64,000 nucleotides of DNA, taken from positions 62,001-126,000 of the forward strand of contig NZ_FWXN01000008.1 of the NCBI RefSeq assembly GCF_900176385.1. The letters run 5' to 3'. Numbering within the stretch: position 1 is the stretch's first letter; each line of letters opens with the position of its first letter. This DNA comes from Janibacter indicus (GTDB taxonomy: Bacteria > Actinomycetota > Actinomycetes > Actinomycetales > Dermatophilaceae). This document shows positions 43,228 to 52,747 of this stretch, one piece after another. The notes beneath the pieces are model-generated. The model saw nothing but the letters and a program-made list of their open reading frames with translations, was not told the DNA's origin and ran no database searches. The position numbers and the translations under genes were made by a program.

Positions 43228-44933
43228 CGCGCGGGCAGCTGCTCCGGGCCGGGCAGGGGCGAGCTGACGTCGGGCCACCACGAGACCTCGAGGGCACCGA
43301 CGGCCAGGGCGCCGAGCACACCCACGGCGAAGACGACGAGCACCGCGATGAGCACGACCCGCGCGGCCGGGACACCGGTCACGCCGCGGACGAGGCTGCG
43401 GCTGCCGCGCCGCAGGCCCGGGCCGCCAGGGCCCCACCACGCGACGAGGAGGGCGAGCAGCGACCCGACCGCGAGCGGCACGGGCGCGGCCAGCCGCACG
43501 CCGAGCCCGTCGACCGCCGACCGGGCCAGCGCAGCGGCGAGCAGACCAGCGGCGCCCACGGCGATCGGCAGGAGGGCGGCGACGACCGTCTTGAGGCCGG
43601 CGGTGAGCAGGTGCCACGGCGAGGCCATCGCGGCGACGACCCCGTCGCTGCGACGCCGGCCGGCCTGGTGGCGTCGGCGCACCGTCGAGGTCATCGAGGT
43701 GTCGACGGTGCGGGCGAGCCACGACCAGAGCACGGCCAGGCCGAGGCCGACGAAGGGGACGGCCGTCGCCAGGGCCACGACGGCGGCGAGGAGTGCCGCG
43801 AGCACGTCGCTGCGGCGCGACTTGCCGATGCGAGGGTCGCCGGGGCGGTCGCCGGCCACCCCGGCGGGGGCGGTGCCCGGCCACGAGGTGTGACCGCTCT
43901 GCGCGACGGGAGCCGGGGTCGGCGCGGGAGCCGGCCGCGGGTCGGTCCAGTCGCCACTGCCCCAGGGCGCCGGCGGCTCGGCGCGCTGGACGGGGGCCGG
44001 CGCGGCTGCCACCGGCGGCAGGGTGCGCGTCGCGTCGGCCTGCAGCGCACGGGTGCGCTGCGGCAGCACGTCGGTCACCGGGCGCCCGCGCGCCCAGGCC
44101 TCGAGCGCCATGAGCACCTCGTCGGCATCGGGCCGCAGCTGCGGGTCGGGCGTGAGCGCCGCGTAGAGCAACGGGGCGAGCTCGGGGTCGACATCGCGCA
44201 GGTCGGCGTCGCCGCGGCACACGCGGGCGAGCACGGCCTCCATGCCACCGCGACCGAAGGGGGATCGCCCGGTGGCCGCGAAGACGAGCGTCGCCGCCCA
44301 GCCCCACCAGTCCGTGGCCGGCGTGACGTCGCCGCCCTCGACGAGCTCGGGCGAGAGGTAGCCGGGAGTGCCCATGACGAGGCCGGTCATGGTCATGCGG
44401 GAGGTGTCGGCGACGTGGGCGATGCCGAAGTCGATGACGACCGGGTCGCCGTCGAGGATGAGGACATTGCCCGGCTTGAGGTCGCGGTGGATGACCCCGA
44501 CCTCGTGGATGGCGCGCAGCGCCTCGGCCAGGCCCCGGGCCAGACGCAGCAGCGACTCGGCGTCGAGCGGGCCCTCCTCGCGGACGAGCTGCTCGAGGCT
44601 CGGGCCGGGGACGTAGCGGGTGACGATGTAGGGCTGGTCGGCCTCGAGGTCGGCGTCGAAGACGGGGGCGATCCGCTGCGAGCGCACCCGCGCGAGCGTG
44701 TCGACCTCACGGCCCAGACGCGCCCGGGCGTCGTCGTCGTGGGCGACGTGGGTCCGCAGCACCTTGACCGCGACGGCGCGGCCGCGGGCGTCGAGTGCGA
44801 GGTGGACGATGCCCATGCCGCCCTGGCCGAGCTGCTGGAGCACGCGGTAGGGACCGATGGTGTCGAAGTCCGCGACGCTGACGTCTCCGCGCTCGTCCGG
44901 GGCGGGGTCGTCCCCGAGGAGCTGTGTCGTCAT
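43224..44933 (-). CDS. Membrane-associated serine/threonine protein kinase
   Basis: A 569-residue Hanks-type kinase. Kinase landmarks are LGQGGMGIVHLA, AVAVKVLRTH (Lys), VIHRDLKPGNVLI, VIDFGIAHV and GTPGYLSPEL, within about residues 20-290. A Pro/Ala-rich linker (about 300-380) leads to several membrane segments at the C-terminus, without PASTA repeats. It phosphorylates unknown targets; co-translation with the ThrE-like exporter suggests a link. ATG 44933 was chosen since the sequence before it is not proteinlike. Confidence 0.92.
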   Translation of the reverse strand: MTTQLLGDDPAPDERGDVSVADFDTIGPYRVLQQLGQGGMGIVHLALDARGRAVAVKVLRTHVAHDDDARARLGREVDTLARVRSQRIAPVFDADLEADQPYIVTRYVPGPSLEQLVREEGPLDAESLLRLARGLAEALRAIHEVGVIHRDLKPGNVLILDGDPVVIDFGIAHVADTSRMTMTGLVMGTPGYLSPELVEGGDVTPATDWWGWAATLVFAATGRSPFGRGGMEAVLARVCRGDADLRDVDPELAPLLYAALTPDPQLRPDADEVLMALEAWARGRPVTDVLPQRTRALQADATRTLPPVAAAPAPVQRAEPPAPWGSGDWTDPRPAPAPTPAPVAQSGHTSWPGTAPAGVAGDRPGDPRIGKSRRSDVLAALLAAVVALATAVPFVGLGLAVLWSWLARTVDTSMTSTVRRRHQAGRRRSDGVVAAMASPWHLLTAGLKTVVAALLPIAVGAAGLLAAALARSAVDGLGVRLAAPVPLAVGSLLALLVAWWGPGGPGLRRGSRSLVRGVTGVPAARVVLIAVLVVFAVGVLGALAVGALEVSWWPDVSSPLPGPEQLPAR

Positions 44934-45006
44934 GGGTTCAGGGTAGAAGGCCCTCCTTGGGAGATGTCGGAGCACCTCCTGTGTGCGCGCTGTGGCGACC
45001 GGATCG

Positions 45007-45435
45007 TTACTGGGTGATGTAGGCCTCGAGCTGGTCGCGCTCGGCGGCGAGGTCGCGGATGCGCTGCTTGACGATGTCACCGATGCTGACGATCGCGATG
45101 AGCTTGCCGTCGCGCACGACGGGCACGTGGCGGATGCGACGGTCGCTCATCTCGCCGGCCAGATCCCGCACGTCGTCGTGCTCGCCGCAGGTGTGCACCT
45201 CGGCGGTCATGATCGCGCTCACCGGCCCCTCGAGGACCCCGAGCCCGTCGCTGTGGAGACGGCGCACGACGTCGCGCTCGGAGACGATTCCGTCGACGCT
45301 GCCCTCCCCCGCGGAGACGACGACGGCCCCGATGCGGTGCTCCGCGAGGAGCGCGAGGAGCTCGCCGACGGTGGACTCGGGTGCGACGGTCACGACGTCG
45401 GTGCCCTTGCTGCGCAGTACGTCCGAGATCTTCAT
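45007..45435 (-). CDS. CBS domain-pair protein
   Basis: A 142-residue protein made of two CBS domains (MKISDVLRSKGTDVVTVAPES with GIVSERDVVRRL, and SAIMTAEVHTCGEHDDV with IVSIGDIVKQRI), ending in a helix (AERDQLEAYITQ). Such stand-alone pairs bind adenine nucleotides such as AMP or ATP and may act as energy sensors; the target is unknown. TACCGT lies 6 nt before ATG 45435 with no Shine-Dalgarno, so the mRNA is likely leaderless. Confidence 0.92.
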   Translation of the reverse strand: MKISDVLRSKGTDVVTVAPESTVGELLALLAEHRIGAVVVSAGEGSVDGIVSERDVVRRLHSDGLGVLEGPVSAIMTAEVHTCGEHDDVRDLAGEMSDRRIRHVPVVRDGKLIAIVSIGDIVKQRIRDLAAERDQLEAYITQ

Positions 45436-45441
45436 GTACCG

Positions 45442-45447
45442 ACGGTA
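45442..45447 (-). promoter_or_regulatory. Candidate -10 box (leaderless) of the CBS gene
   Basis: TACCGT on the minus strand, 6 nt before ATG 45435. Confidence 0.45.
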
Positions 45448-45523
45448 GTGGCCCCGGACCGCGGATGGAAGGACGAGCCCGGGTGCATAGAGTGGGGCCA
45501 TCGAGCTCCGGAGGGTGCCCACC

Positions 45524-46960
45524 GTGTCAGACCAGCGCACGTACGACCTCGTCATCGCCGCCAACCGCCTACCCGTCGACCGGGTCGTGGCCCCCGACGG
45601 CAGCTCGCAGTGGCACCGCTCCCCCGGCGGGCTCGTCACCGCCATGGACTCGGTGATGCGTGGCCGCGACGGGGCCTGGGTCGGCTGGGCCGGCGAACCG
45701 GGAGAGGCTCCCGCCCCCTTCGCCGAGGCCGGCATGTGGCTGCACCCGGTGCCGCTCGACGCGCAGGAGCTCGAGACCTACTACGAGGGGTTCAGCAACG
45801 ACACCCTCTGGCCGATCTACCACGACGTCATCGTCCCGGCGCACTTCCACCGCGAGTGGTGGCAGGCCTACGAGCGGGTCAACGAGCGCTTCGCGGAGGC
45901 GGTCTGCGAGGTCGCCGCGCCGGGGGCCAAGGTCTGGATCCACGACTACCAGCTCCAGCTGGTCCCCGCCCTCGTGCGCCGGCGCCGCCCCGACGTGCGC
46001 ATCGGGTGGTTCAACCACATCCCCTTCCCGCCCGTCGAGCTCTTCGCCCAGCTGCCGTGGCGCTCGCAGATCATCGAGGGCCTCCTCGGCGCCGACTACC
46101 TCGGCTTCCAGCGGGTCGCCGATGCGCAGAACTTCCTGCGCGCCGCCCGGCGCCTCGACGGACGCGCGACCCGGGGCGACACGGTCATCGCCCGCGACGC
46201 CGACGGCGCCGAGCGGGTCGTGCGCGCCTCGGCGGTGCCGATCAGCATCGACTACACCGACCTGGAGTCGCTGGCCCGCAGCGAGGCCGTGCAGGAGCGG
46301 GCCCGGCAGATCCGCACCTCGCTCGGCGAGCCCGAGGTGGTCATGCTCGGCGTCGACCGGCTCGACTACACCAAGGGGATCCGCCACCGCCTCAAGGCCT
46401 ACGAGGAGCTGCTCGCCGAGGGCACCCTCCGGCCGCCGGAGGTGACCTTCGTCCAGGTCGCCACGCCCAGCCGCGAACGCGTCGAGGCCTACAAGCGGCT
46501 GCGCACCGAGGTCGAGACGACCGTGGGCCGCATCAACGGCACCTACGGCACCCTCGGCTCCCCCGCGGTGCACTACCTCCACCAGTCCTACCCACGCGAG
46601 GAGATGGCGGCGCTCTTCCAGGCCGCCGACGTCATGCTCGTCACCCCGCTGCGCGACGGGATGAACCTCGTCGCCAAGGAGTACGTCACCTGCCGGCACG
46701 ACACCGGTGGCGCGCTCGTGCTCAGCGAGTTCACCGGGGCCTGGCACGAGCTGCACCAGTCCTTCGTCTGCAACCCCCACGACATCGAGGGGCTGAAGCA
46801 GACGATCCTGCGGGCGCTGCGCACCGACGACAAGGAGCGCCGTCGCCTCATGCGGGCCCTGCGCCGCCGCGTCGCCGACAACGACGTGCAGCGCTGGGCC
46901 GACCGCTTCCTCACCAACCTCGACACCGCACCGCACAAGACCGGCCCGAAGGGAGCCTGA
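45524..46960 (+). CDS. otsA: Trehalose-6-phosphate synthase
   Basis: A 478-residue GT20 enzyme making trehalose 6-phosphate from a nucleotide glucose and glucose 6-phosphate. Motifs include VIAANRLPVDR, SPGGLVTAMD, WIHDYQLQLVPALVR, WFNHIPFP, LGVDRLDYTKGI and LVTPLRDGMNLVAKEYV. GTG 45524 was chosen over GTG 45515 because GGAGGG is correctly spaced (10 nt) only for the former. TAGAGT at 45488-45493 may be its -10 box. otsB follows after 1 nt. Confidence 0.96.
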   Translation: MSDQRTYDLVIAANRLPVDRVVAPDGSSQWHRSPGGLVTAMDSVMRGRDGAWVGWAGEPGEAPAPFAEAGMWLHPVPLDAQELETYYEGFSNDTLWPIYHDVIVPAHFHREWWQAYERVNERFAEAVCEVAAPGAKVWIHDYQLQLVPALVRRRRPDVRIGWFNHIPFPPVELFAQLPWRSQIIEGLLGADYLGFQRVADAQNFLRAARRLDGRATRGDTVIARDADGAERVVRASAVPISIDYTDLESLARSEAVQERARQIRTSLGEPEVVMLGVDRLDYTKGIRHRLKAYEELLAEGTLRPPEVTFVQVATPSRERVEAYKRLRTEVETTVGRINGTYGTLGSPAVHYLHQSYPREEMAALFQAADVMLVTPLRDGMNLVAKEYVTCRHDTGGALVLSEFTGAWHELHQSFVCNPHDIEGLKQTILRALRTDDKERRRLMRALRRRVADNDVQRWADRFLTNLDTAPHKTGPKGA

Positions 46961-46961
46961 C

Positions 46962-47714
46962 GTGCCCCTGCCACACGTGGTCACCACCGCGCTGGCCGCC
47001 GTCGCCGCCGCACCCCGACTGCTCGTGGCCACCGACTTCGACGGGGTGCTCGCTCCCTTCGTCCTCAACCCCATGGACGCCCGGGCGCAGCCGGGCACCC
47101 TGGAGTCGCTCACCTCGCTGGCGGCCCTGCCGGCGACGTGGTCGGCGGTCGTCTCCGGGCGCGACCTGACCACCCTCGACGAGCTCACCGGCCTCGCGGG
47201 GTCGGCCGTGACCCGCATCGGCAGCCACGGCGCCGAGTCCAGCCGCGGCGGGGCCCTGCCCGACGGCACCGCCGCCGCGCTCGCCGCGCTGCGCGGCGCG
47301 GTCGAGGCGGCGGTGGCCGCCCGCGATCCGCGGATCCGCCTGGAGCACAAGCCGACCGCCGTCGTGCTGCACACGCGCGGCCTGCCCGACGAGGTGCTGC
47401 CGACGGCCGCCGCGATCGCCGAGGAGGCCGCCGCTACCGAGGGCGTGCGGCACCTCGCGGGCAAGGGCGTGCACGAGCTGAGCGTCCTGCAGGCGGACAA
47501 GGGCACGGCGCTGCGCGCCCTGGCCACCGAGCTCGACGCCGACGCCGTCGTCTACCTCGGCGACGACGTCACCGACGAGCACGCCTTCGCCGTGCTCGGT
47601 GCCGGTGACCTCGGGATCAAGGTCGGGCCCGGCGAGACGGCCGCCGCCGTGCGGGTCGACGACGCCGCCGCGGTGCCCGAGGTGCTGGCCGCGCTGACCT
47701 CCCTTCGCGCCTGA
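46962..47714 (+). CDS. otsB: Trehalose-6-phosphate phosphatase
   Basis: A 250-residue HAD-family phosphatase removing the phosphate from trehalose 6-phosphate. Motif I is LLVATDFDGVLAPF, motif II lies in AVVSGRD, and motif IV is VYLGDDVTDEHAF; the cap begins ITRIGSHGAE-like (VTRIGSHGAESS). With OtsA it gives trehalose, an osmolyte and stress protectant. It is separated from otsA by one base and has GGGAG upstream. Confidence 0.94.
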   Translation: MPLPHVVTTALAAVAAAPRLLVATDFDGVLAPFVLNPMDARAQPGTLESLTSLAALPATWSAVVSGRDLTTLDELTGLAGSAVTRIGSHGAESSRGGALPDGTAAALAALRGAVEAAVAARDPRIRLEHKPTAVVLHTRGLPDEVLPTAAAIAEEAAATEGVRHLAGKGVHELSVLQADKGTALRALATELDADAVVYLGDDVTDEHAFAVLGAGDLGIKVGPGETAAAVRVDDAAAVPEVLAALTSLRA

Positions 47715-47767
47715 GGCTGCGGCACACTGGGTCGATGGGCCCACCCGGGGCCGCGAAGGGAAGAGCC

Positions 47768-49018
47768 GTGCCACTCGACATCTCCGCCGCACGCCCGGAC
47801 CCGGCCCTGCTCGACCTGCCGTGGTCGACCCCCCTCGAGGACTGGCCCGCCGACCGGCTCGCCGCGCTGCCCCGCGGCATCTCCCGGCACGTCGTGCGCT
47901 TCGCCCACCTGTCCGGCGGCATCGTCGCGGTCAAGGAGATCAAGGCCGAGCTGGCGCGCAACGAGTACCACCTGCTGCGGCAGCTGCGCCGCCTCGACCT
48001 GCCGTGCGTCGAGCCGCTCGCGGTCGTCACCGGGCGCACCGACGCCGACGGGCAGCCGCTCGACGCCTGCCTCGTCACCCGGCACCTGCAGTTCTCCCTG
48101 CCCTACCGCCTCGTCTTCAGCCAGAACCTGCGCGCCGACACCGCCGTCCGGCTCGCCGACGCCCTGGCCGTCCTCCTCGCCCGGCTGCACCTGGCCGGGT
48201 TCTTCTGGGGCGACGTGTCGCTGTCCAACACGCTCTTCCGCCGGGACGCCGGCGCCTTCTCCGCCTATCTCGTCGACGCCGAGACCGGCGAGCTGCACGA
48301 CCGGCTGAGCACCGGGCAGCGCGAGCACGACCTCGACCTGGCCCAGACCAACATCGCCGGCGAGATGATGGACCTCGCCGCGGCCGGCTACCTGCCGGAG
48401 GAGCTCGACCCCATCGAGATCGCCCACGACATCATCGAGCGCTACCGCGGGCTGTGGCAGGAGCTCACCGGCGACGAGTGGTTCGACGCCGGCGAGCGCT
48501 GGCGGGTCGACGAGAGGATCCGCCGGCTCAACGCCCTGGGCTTCGACGTCGACGAGCTGGCGATCACCACCGACCTCGACGGCACCCACCTGCGGATCGA
48601 GCCCAAGGTCGTCGACGCCGGGCACCACAGCCGGCGCCTGCTGCGCCTCACCGGTCTCGACGTGGAAGAAAACCAGGCCCGCCGCCTGCTCAACGACCTC
48701 GACTCCTACCGCGCGGCCATGGACCGGCAGGGCGACGACGAGGCGCTCGTGGCCCACGACTGGCTCACCCGGGTCTACGAACCCACCTCGCGCCGCATCC
48801 CGCCCGAGCTGCGCGCCAAGCTCGAGCCCGCCGAGATCTTCCACGAGATCCTCGAGCACCGGTGGTACGTGGCTGAAAAAGTGGGGCACGATGTGCCCAT
48901 CGAGGACGCGATCGCCGACTACCTGCGAGAGGTCCTGCCGAGCAAACCCGACGAGCAGTCGGTCCTGGGGACCGACACCCAGATGCTGCCCGTCGTCGAC
49001 AAGGGAGAGAAGAAATGA
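47768..49018 (+). CDS. DUF4032 kinase-like protein
   Basis: A 416-residue protein of the actinobacterial DUF4032 family with a lipopolysaccharide-kinase-like N-terminal fold: VAVKEIKAELARNEYHLLRQL (Lys and Glu), LHLAGFFWGDVSLSNTLFR (catalytic-loop-like) and YLVDAETGELHD (metal-loop-like), then the DUF4032 C-terminal helical domain. No substrate is known. GTG 47768 has GAAGGGAAG in front; ATG 47735, which lies 6 nt behind CACACT, is a possible leaderless start. The stop overlaps the RDD gene (ATGA). Confidence 0.88.
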   Translation: MPLDISAARPDPALLDLPWSTPLEDWPADRLAALPRGISRHVVRFAHLSGGIVAVKEIKAELARNEYHLLRQLRRLDLPCVEPLAVVTGRTDADGQPLDACLVTRHLQFSLPYRLVFSQNLRADTAVRLADALAVLLARLHLAGFFWGDVSLSNTLFRRDAGAFSAYLVDAETGELHDRLSTGQREHDLDLAQTNIAGEMMDLAAAGYLPEELDPIEIAHDIIERYRGLWQELTGDEWFDAGERWRVDERIRRLNALGFDVDELAITTDLDGTHLRIEPKVVDAGHHSRRLLRLTGLDVEENQARRLLNDLDSYRAAMDRQGDDEALVAHDWLTRVYEPTSRRIPPELRAKLEPAEIFHEILEHRWYVAEKVGHDVPIEDAIADYLREVLPSKPDEQSVLGTDTQMLPVVDKGEKK

Positions 49019-49707
49019 CCGACCCGACGCAGGGGGGCCTGCCGGGCCAGCCGCCGCAGGGCGCGCCGACGCCGCCACAGGGGGCGCCGACGCCGCCGCC
49101 CGGAGCACCCACCCCAACGACCGGCGCACCGCAGCCGGGTCCCCCTTCGCCCTACCCAGCGGGTGGTGGCAGTGACCCGGGCAGGCCGGGGTCGCGGGCC
49201 TGGGTCGAGCAGCGCTACGGCCGCACCGCAGGCTTCGGTGACCGGATCCTCCCGGGGATCATCGACAGCCTGCTCGGCATGGCCGCCGCCTTCATCCCCG
49301 TGATCCTGGGCATCGTGTGCATCGTCGCCGGCATGCCCGACACCTACGACTGCGGCGTCTACTACACGCGCACCTGCGAGGTGCCCGGCTCCGGGTCCGG
49401 CGGGCTCGTCGGCCTGGGCATCCTGCTGATCTTCCTGTCCTTCCTCGCCGCGATCGCCATGGCCGCGTGGAACCGCGTGTGGCGGGTGACCAAGACCGGC
49501 CAGAGCATCGGCAAGAAGGTCACCGGCCTCAAGGTCATCGACGCCGAGAGCGGCAAGCACCCGCAGCTCGGCCCGGCCGCCTTGCGCGAGCTCGTCCACC
49601 AGGTTGCCGGCATCATCAGCTGGATCTGGATGCTCGTCGACGACGACGACCGCACGCTGGCGGACATCGTCGGCAAGACGCACGTCGTGCACGTCGGCAA
49701 GGACTGA
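49015..49707 (+). CDS. RDD family membrane protein
   Basis: A 230-residue protein with a long Pro/Gly/Gln-rich N-terminal tail (about 55 residues, GAPTPP repeats) and an RDD domain: GFGDRILPGIIDSLLGMAAAF, a second membrane segment (GLVGLGILLIFLSFLAAIAM), SIGKKVTGLKVIDAESGK and LADIVGKTHVVHV. The role is unknown. Two Cys (YDCGVYYTRTC) sit in the external loop. It is coupled to the DUF4032 gene and ends in a strong terminator. Confidence 0.88.
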   Translation: MTDPTQGGLPGQPPQGAPTPPQGAPTPPPGAPTPTTGAPQPGPPSPYPAGGGSDPGRPGSRAWVEQRYGRTAGFGDRILPGIIDSLLGMAAAFIPVILGIVCIVAGMPDTYDCGVYYTRTCEVPGSGSGGLVGLGILLIFLSFLAAIAMAAWNRVWRVTKTGQSIGKKVTGLKVIDAESGKHPQLGPAALRELVHQVAGIISWIWMLVDDDDRTLADIVGKTHVVHVGKD

Positions 49708-49718
49708 CCCACCACGGG

Positions 49719-49757
49719 CGAAGGGGGCCGCGAGCGTCATGCTCGCGGCCCCCTTCG
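49719..49757. terminator. Bidirectional terminator
   Basis: A perfect 17-bp stem (49719-49735 with 49741-49757) and loop GTCAT between the convergent RDD and rlmB genes. Confidence 0.88.
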
Positions 49758-49774
49758 GTCATGTCGGCGGTGGG

Positions 49775-50728
49775 TCAGCCGGCGCCCCGTACCCGGGCGA
49801 TCTCGTAGAGCGTGACGCCGGCGGCGAGGCCGGCGTTGAGTGACTCGACGCTGCTGCTCATCGGGATCGACACGATCTGGTCGCAGGTCTCGCGGACCAG
49901 GCGCGACAGGCCCTTGCCCTCGGACCCGACGACGACGACGAGCGGCGAGGTCGCCAGCTCCAGGCCGGGCAGCTCGACGTCACCGTCCATGTCCAGGCCG
50001 ATGACGAAGAACCCGGCCTTGCGGTAGTCCTCGAGCGCACGCACGAGGTTGCTCGCCTGCGCCACGGGGATCCGGGCGGCGGCACCGGCGGAGGTCTTCC
50101 ACGCCGACGCGGTCATCCCCGCGCTGCGACGGGCCGGGACGACGACGCCGTGCCCGCCGAAGGCCGCGGTCGAGCGCACGATCGCGCCGAGGTTGCGCGG
50201 ATCGGTGATGCCGTCGAGGGCGACGACGAGCGGGACGCCCGGGATCTGCGAGTCGACGAGGTCCTTGGGGTGGGCGTAGTCGTAGGGCGGCACCTGGAGG
50301 GCCAGGCCCTGGTGCACCGCGCCGTCAGTGAGCCGGTCGAGCTCGGCCCGCGGCGTCTCCATGATCGGGATGCCCGCCTCGGCGGCCAGGGTGAGCGACT
50401 CCTTGACCCGGTCGTCGCTGTCGATGCGGTGCGCGACGTACATCGTCGACACCGGCACCTCGGTGCGCAGCGCCTCGAGGACGGAGTTGCGCCCGGCGAC
50501 CATCTCGGTCGAGCCGGACTTCTTGCGCGTCGACGTCGGACGGCCCGAGGCCCGCTTGTCGGCGGCCTTGGACATCTTGTAGGCCTTGTGGTTGGGTCGC
50601 TCGCTCGCCTTGGGCGTCGGGCCCTTGCCCTCGAGCCCGCGGCGGCGCTGGCCGCCGGAGCCGACCTGCGCCCCCTTCTTCGATCCGGTGCGACGCACGG
50701 CGCCGCGACGCTGGCTGTTGCCGGCCAT
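49775..50728 (-). CDS. rlmB: 23S rRNA (guanosine-2'-O-)-methyltransferase RlmB
   Basis: A 317-residue SpoU-family methyltransferase. A basic N-terminal tail of about 75 residues ([16 protein letters not shown]) precedes the substrate-binding domain ([11 protein letters not shown]) and the knotted SPOUT domain with [36 protein letters not shown] and [18 protein letters not shown]. It modifies G2251 (E. coli numbering) of 23S rRNA. The start overlaps the cysS stop (TGATG), an arrangement conserved in actinobacteria. Confidence 0.94.
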   Translation of the reverse strand: MAGNSQRRGAVRRTGSKKGAQVGSGGQRRRGLEGKGPTPKASERPNHKAYKMSKAADKRASGRPTSTRKKSGSTEMVAGRNSVLEALRTEVPVSTMYVAHRIDSDDRVKESLTLAAEAGIPIMETPRAELDRLTDGAVHQGLALQVPPYDYAHPKDLVDSQIPGVPLVVALDGITDPRNLGAIVRSTAAFGGHGVVVPARRSAGMTASAWKTSAGAAARIPVAQASNLVRALEDYRKAGFFVIGLDMDGDVELPGLELATSPLVVVVGSEGKGLSRLVRETCDQIVSIPMSSSVESLNAGLAAGVTLYEIARVRGAG

Positions 50729-52161
50729 CAGTGGTCCTTCCTGCCGAGGGTCCAGCGCGCGCCGCGCGGGGTGTCCTCGATGGTGATGCCCGCGGCGGTG
50801 AGCGCGTCGCGGATCTGGTCGGCGGTCTCGAAGTCGCGGGCCGCGCGGGCCTTGGCCCGGGCCTCGACCTGCAGCTGGACGAGCGCATCGAGGGCGTCGG
50901 TGAGCTCGGCCTCGCGGCTGCCACCGGCACCGCCCCACGTGCCCGCCAGCGGGTTGATCCCGAGGACGTCGGTCATCGCGACGACCGTGGCGGCGATCTC
51001 CGCGGCCTCGTCCCGGCCCCCTTCGTCGAGGGCGGTGTTGCCGGCGCGGACGGCCTCGTGGATCACGGCGAGCGCACCGGCGACGCCGAGGTCGTCGTCC
51101 ATCGACGCGGCGAAGTCGGCGGGCAGCTCGACGGCCGGGTCGGCCTCGACGACCGTCTGTCCGGGCAGCGCCCGCCGCAGGAAGCCGGCGATCCGCTCGA
51201 CCGCCGCGCCCGCCTCCTCGAGGGAGCCGGGGTGGTACTCGATCATCGAGCGGTAGTGGGCGGCGGTGAGGAAGTAGCGGACCGTGAGCGGGTCGTGCTC
51301 CTGGACGAGCTGCTGGACCTCGAGGGCGTTGCCGAGGGACTTGCCCATCTTCTCGCCCTTGACCGTCACCCACCCGTTGTGCAGCCAGTAGCCGGCGAAG
51401 CCGAGCCCCGCCGCGCGCGACTGGGCCTGCTCGTTCTCGTGGTGGGGGAAGCGCAGGTCGATGCCGCCGCCGTGGATGTCGAAGGTGTCGCCGAGGTACT
51501 TGCGGGCCATCGCCGAGCACTCGAGGTGCCAGCCGGGGCGCCCCTCGCCATAGGGGGTCGGCCAGTTTGCCGTGGCCGGCTCCTCGGCCTTGCGGCCCTT
51601 CCACAGCGCGAAGTCCCGCGGGTCGCGCTTGCCGCGGGGGTCGGCGTCCTCGGCCGCCACCATGTCGTCGAGGCCCTGGTTGGACAGCTCGCCGTAGTCG
51701 GCCCAGCTCTTGACGTCGAAGTAGACGTCGCCGCTGCCGTCGGCCGCCGGGTAGGCGTGACCGCGCTCGACGAGCTCGTCGACGAGGGTGACCATCTCGG
51801 TGATGTGCCCGGTCGCCCGGGGCTCGTAGGTCGGCGGCAGCACGCCGAGCAGCTCGAGCGCCTCGGTCGTGTAGCGCTCGTTGCGGTAGCTGAGCGCCCA
51901 CCAGTCCTCGCCGCTCTCGGCGGCCTTGCGCAGGATCTTGTCGTCGATGTCGGTGACATTGCGCACGAGCGTCACGCCGTAGCCGTGCCCGCGCTCCAGC
52001 CAGCGCCGCAGCACGTCGAAGGCGACGGCGAACCGCAGGTGCCCGATGTGCGGCGCGCCCTGGGTGGTCAGCCCGCAGATGTACATCCCCACCCGGCCGG
52101 GGGTCACGGGCACGAAGTCGCGCTGGGTGCGCGTGGCGGTGTCGAAGAGCTGCAGGGTCAC
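50728..52161 (-). CDS. cysS: Cysteinyl-tRNA synthetase
   Basis: A 477-residue class I synthetase charging tRNA-Cys. It has the zinc-site Cys in [12 protein letters not shown] as [39 protein letters not shown] and KMSKS as [10 protein letters not shown]. In Mycobacterium this gene follows ispF; here it is separated from ispF by foreign-looking DNA. GTG 52161 lies 7 nt behind TAGCCT with no Shine-Dalgarno, so the cysS-rlmB unit now has its own leaderless promoter. Confidence 0.96.
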   Translation of the reverse strand: MTLQLFDTATRTQRDFVPVTPGRVGMYICGLTTQGAPHIGHLRFAVAFDVLRRWLERGHGYGVTLVRNVTDIDDKILRKAAESGEDWWALSYRNERYTTEALELLGVLPPTYEPRATGHITEMVTLVDELVERGHAYPAADGSGDVYFDVKSWADYGELSNQGLDDMVAAEDADPRGKRDPRDFALWKGRKAEEPATANWPTPYGEGRPGWHLECSAMARKYLGDTFDIHGGGIDLRFPHHENEQAQSRAAGLGFAGYWLHNGWVTVKGEKMGKSLGNALEVQQLVQEHDPLTVRYFLTAAHYRSMIEYHPGSLEEAGAAVERIAGFLRRALPGQTVVEADPAVELPADFAASMDDDLGVAGALAVIHEAVRAGNTALDEGGRDEAAEIAATVVAMTDVLGINPLAGTWGGAGGSREAELTDALDALVQLQVEARAKARAARDFETADQIRDALTAAGITIEDTPRGARWTLGRKDH

Positions 52162-52168
52162 ACGGCCA

Positions 52169-52174
52169 AGGCTA
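52169..52174 (-). promoter_or_regulatory. Candidate -10 box (leaderless) of cysS
   Basis: TAGCCT on the minus strand, 7 nt before GTG 52161. Confidence 0.45.
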
Positions 52175-52325
52175 ACGGGCAGGCGAGCCTACGCCCCTAT
52201 CGCGCGGGGGCGCAGGCACGATGGCGAAGGGGGGTCAGATCCCCTTTCGAGTTGCGGCCCCCCCCTGCTGGGGAAGCATCTGCCTCACGCGCCTTCGCCA
52301 AGAAGGCACCAAGATTGGGGAGATC
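52175..52325 (+). other. Upstream region of the four-cysteine protein gene
   Basis: About 150 bp without a gene. AAGGGG and CCCCTT (52227-52246) form a short hairpin and GGGGAG near 52315 is the ribosome binding site. Promoter boxes are not clear. Confidence 0.4.
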
Positions 52326-52676
52326 ATGTTCACTTCGTCCACAAGGATTCGGCGGGTCCTCGCCACGGCACCGGTTGCTGCCGTCCTTTTCGCTGCACCC
52401 GCGCACGCCTACATGGATGCGCGATACTCGGATAAGGTCCGGGTGACCGCATCCGGTAGCACCCTCAAGGCATATGACACATCGTGCGACGGCCGCGGTG
52501 CACAGGCCAACTGGCAGCGCACCGGCTCGTCCACCGTGTTTGAAAAGACCAACGGCGAGGGCTGTGGCACAGTGCTGCAATTCACGACCGGCGGAACCGT
52601 GACGCAGATCCGCGCTTGCCTCGTGATTCCCGCTCAGAAGGACCCCTGTAGCGCTTGGACGTCCAGGCAGTACTGA
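52326..52676 (+). CDS. Secreted four-cysteine protein next to an ABC transporter
   Basis: A 116-residue protein with a signal peptide ([19 protein letters not shown], cleavage likely after AHA, residue 28). The 88-residue mature part is predicted beta-rich, with four Cys (54, 80, 98, 108) that could form two disulfides, and ends in Tyr. I know no family for it. Size, export signal and the directly following ABC ATPase and FtsX-type permease resemble the layout of lactococcin-972-type bacteriocin loci, so an antimicrobial or signalling role is plausible. GGGGAG precedes ATG 52326. Confidence 0.78.
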   Translation: MFTSSTRIRRVLATAPVAAVLFAAPAHAYMDARYSDKVRVTASGSTLKAYDTSCDGRGAQANWQRTGSSTVFEKTNGEGCGTVLQFTTGGTVTQIRACLVIPAQKDPCSAWTSRQY

Positions 52677-52747
52677 GTGCAATCACGCTGGAGGGGGGCA
52701 CGGCAGGTCCGGGCCCCCCTCCACATCAATCGCGACGAGGAGACTTC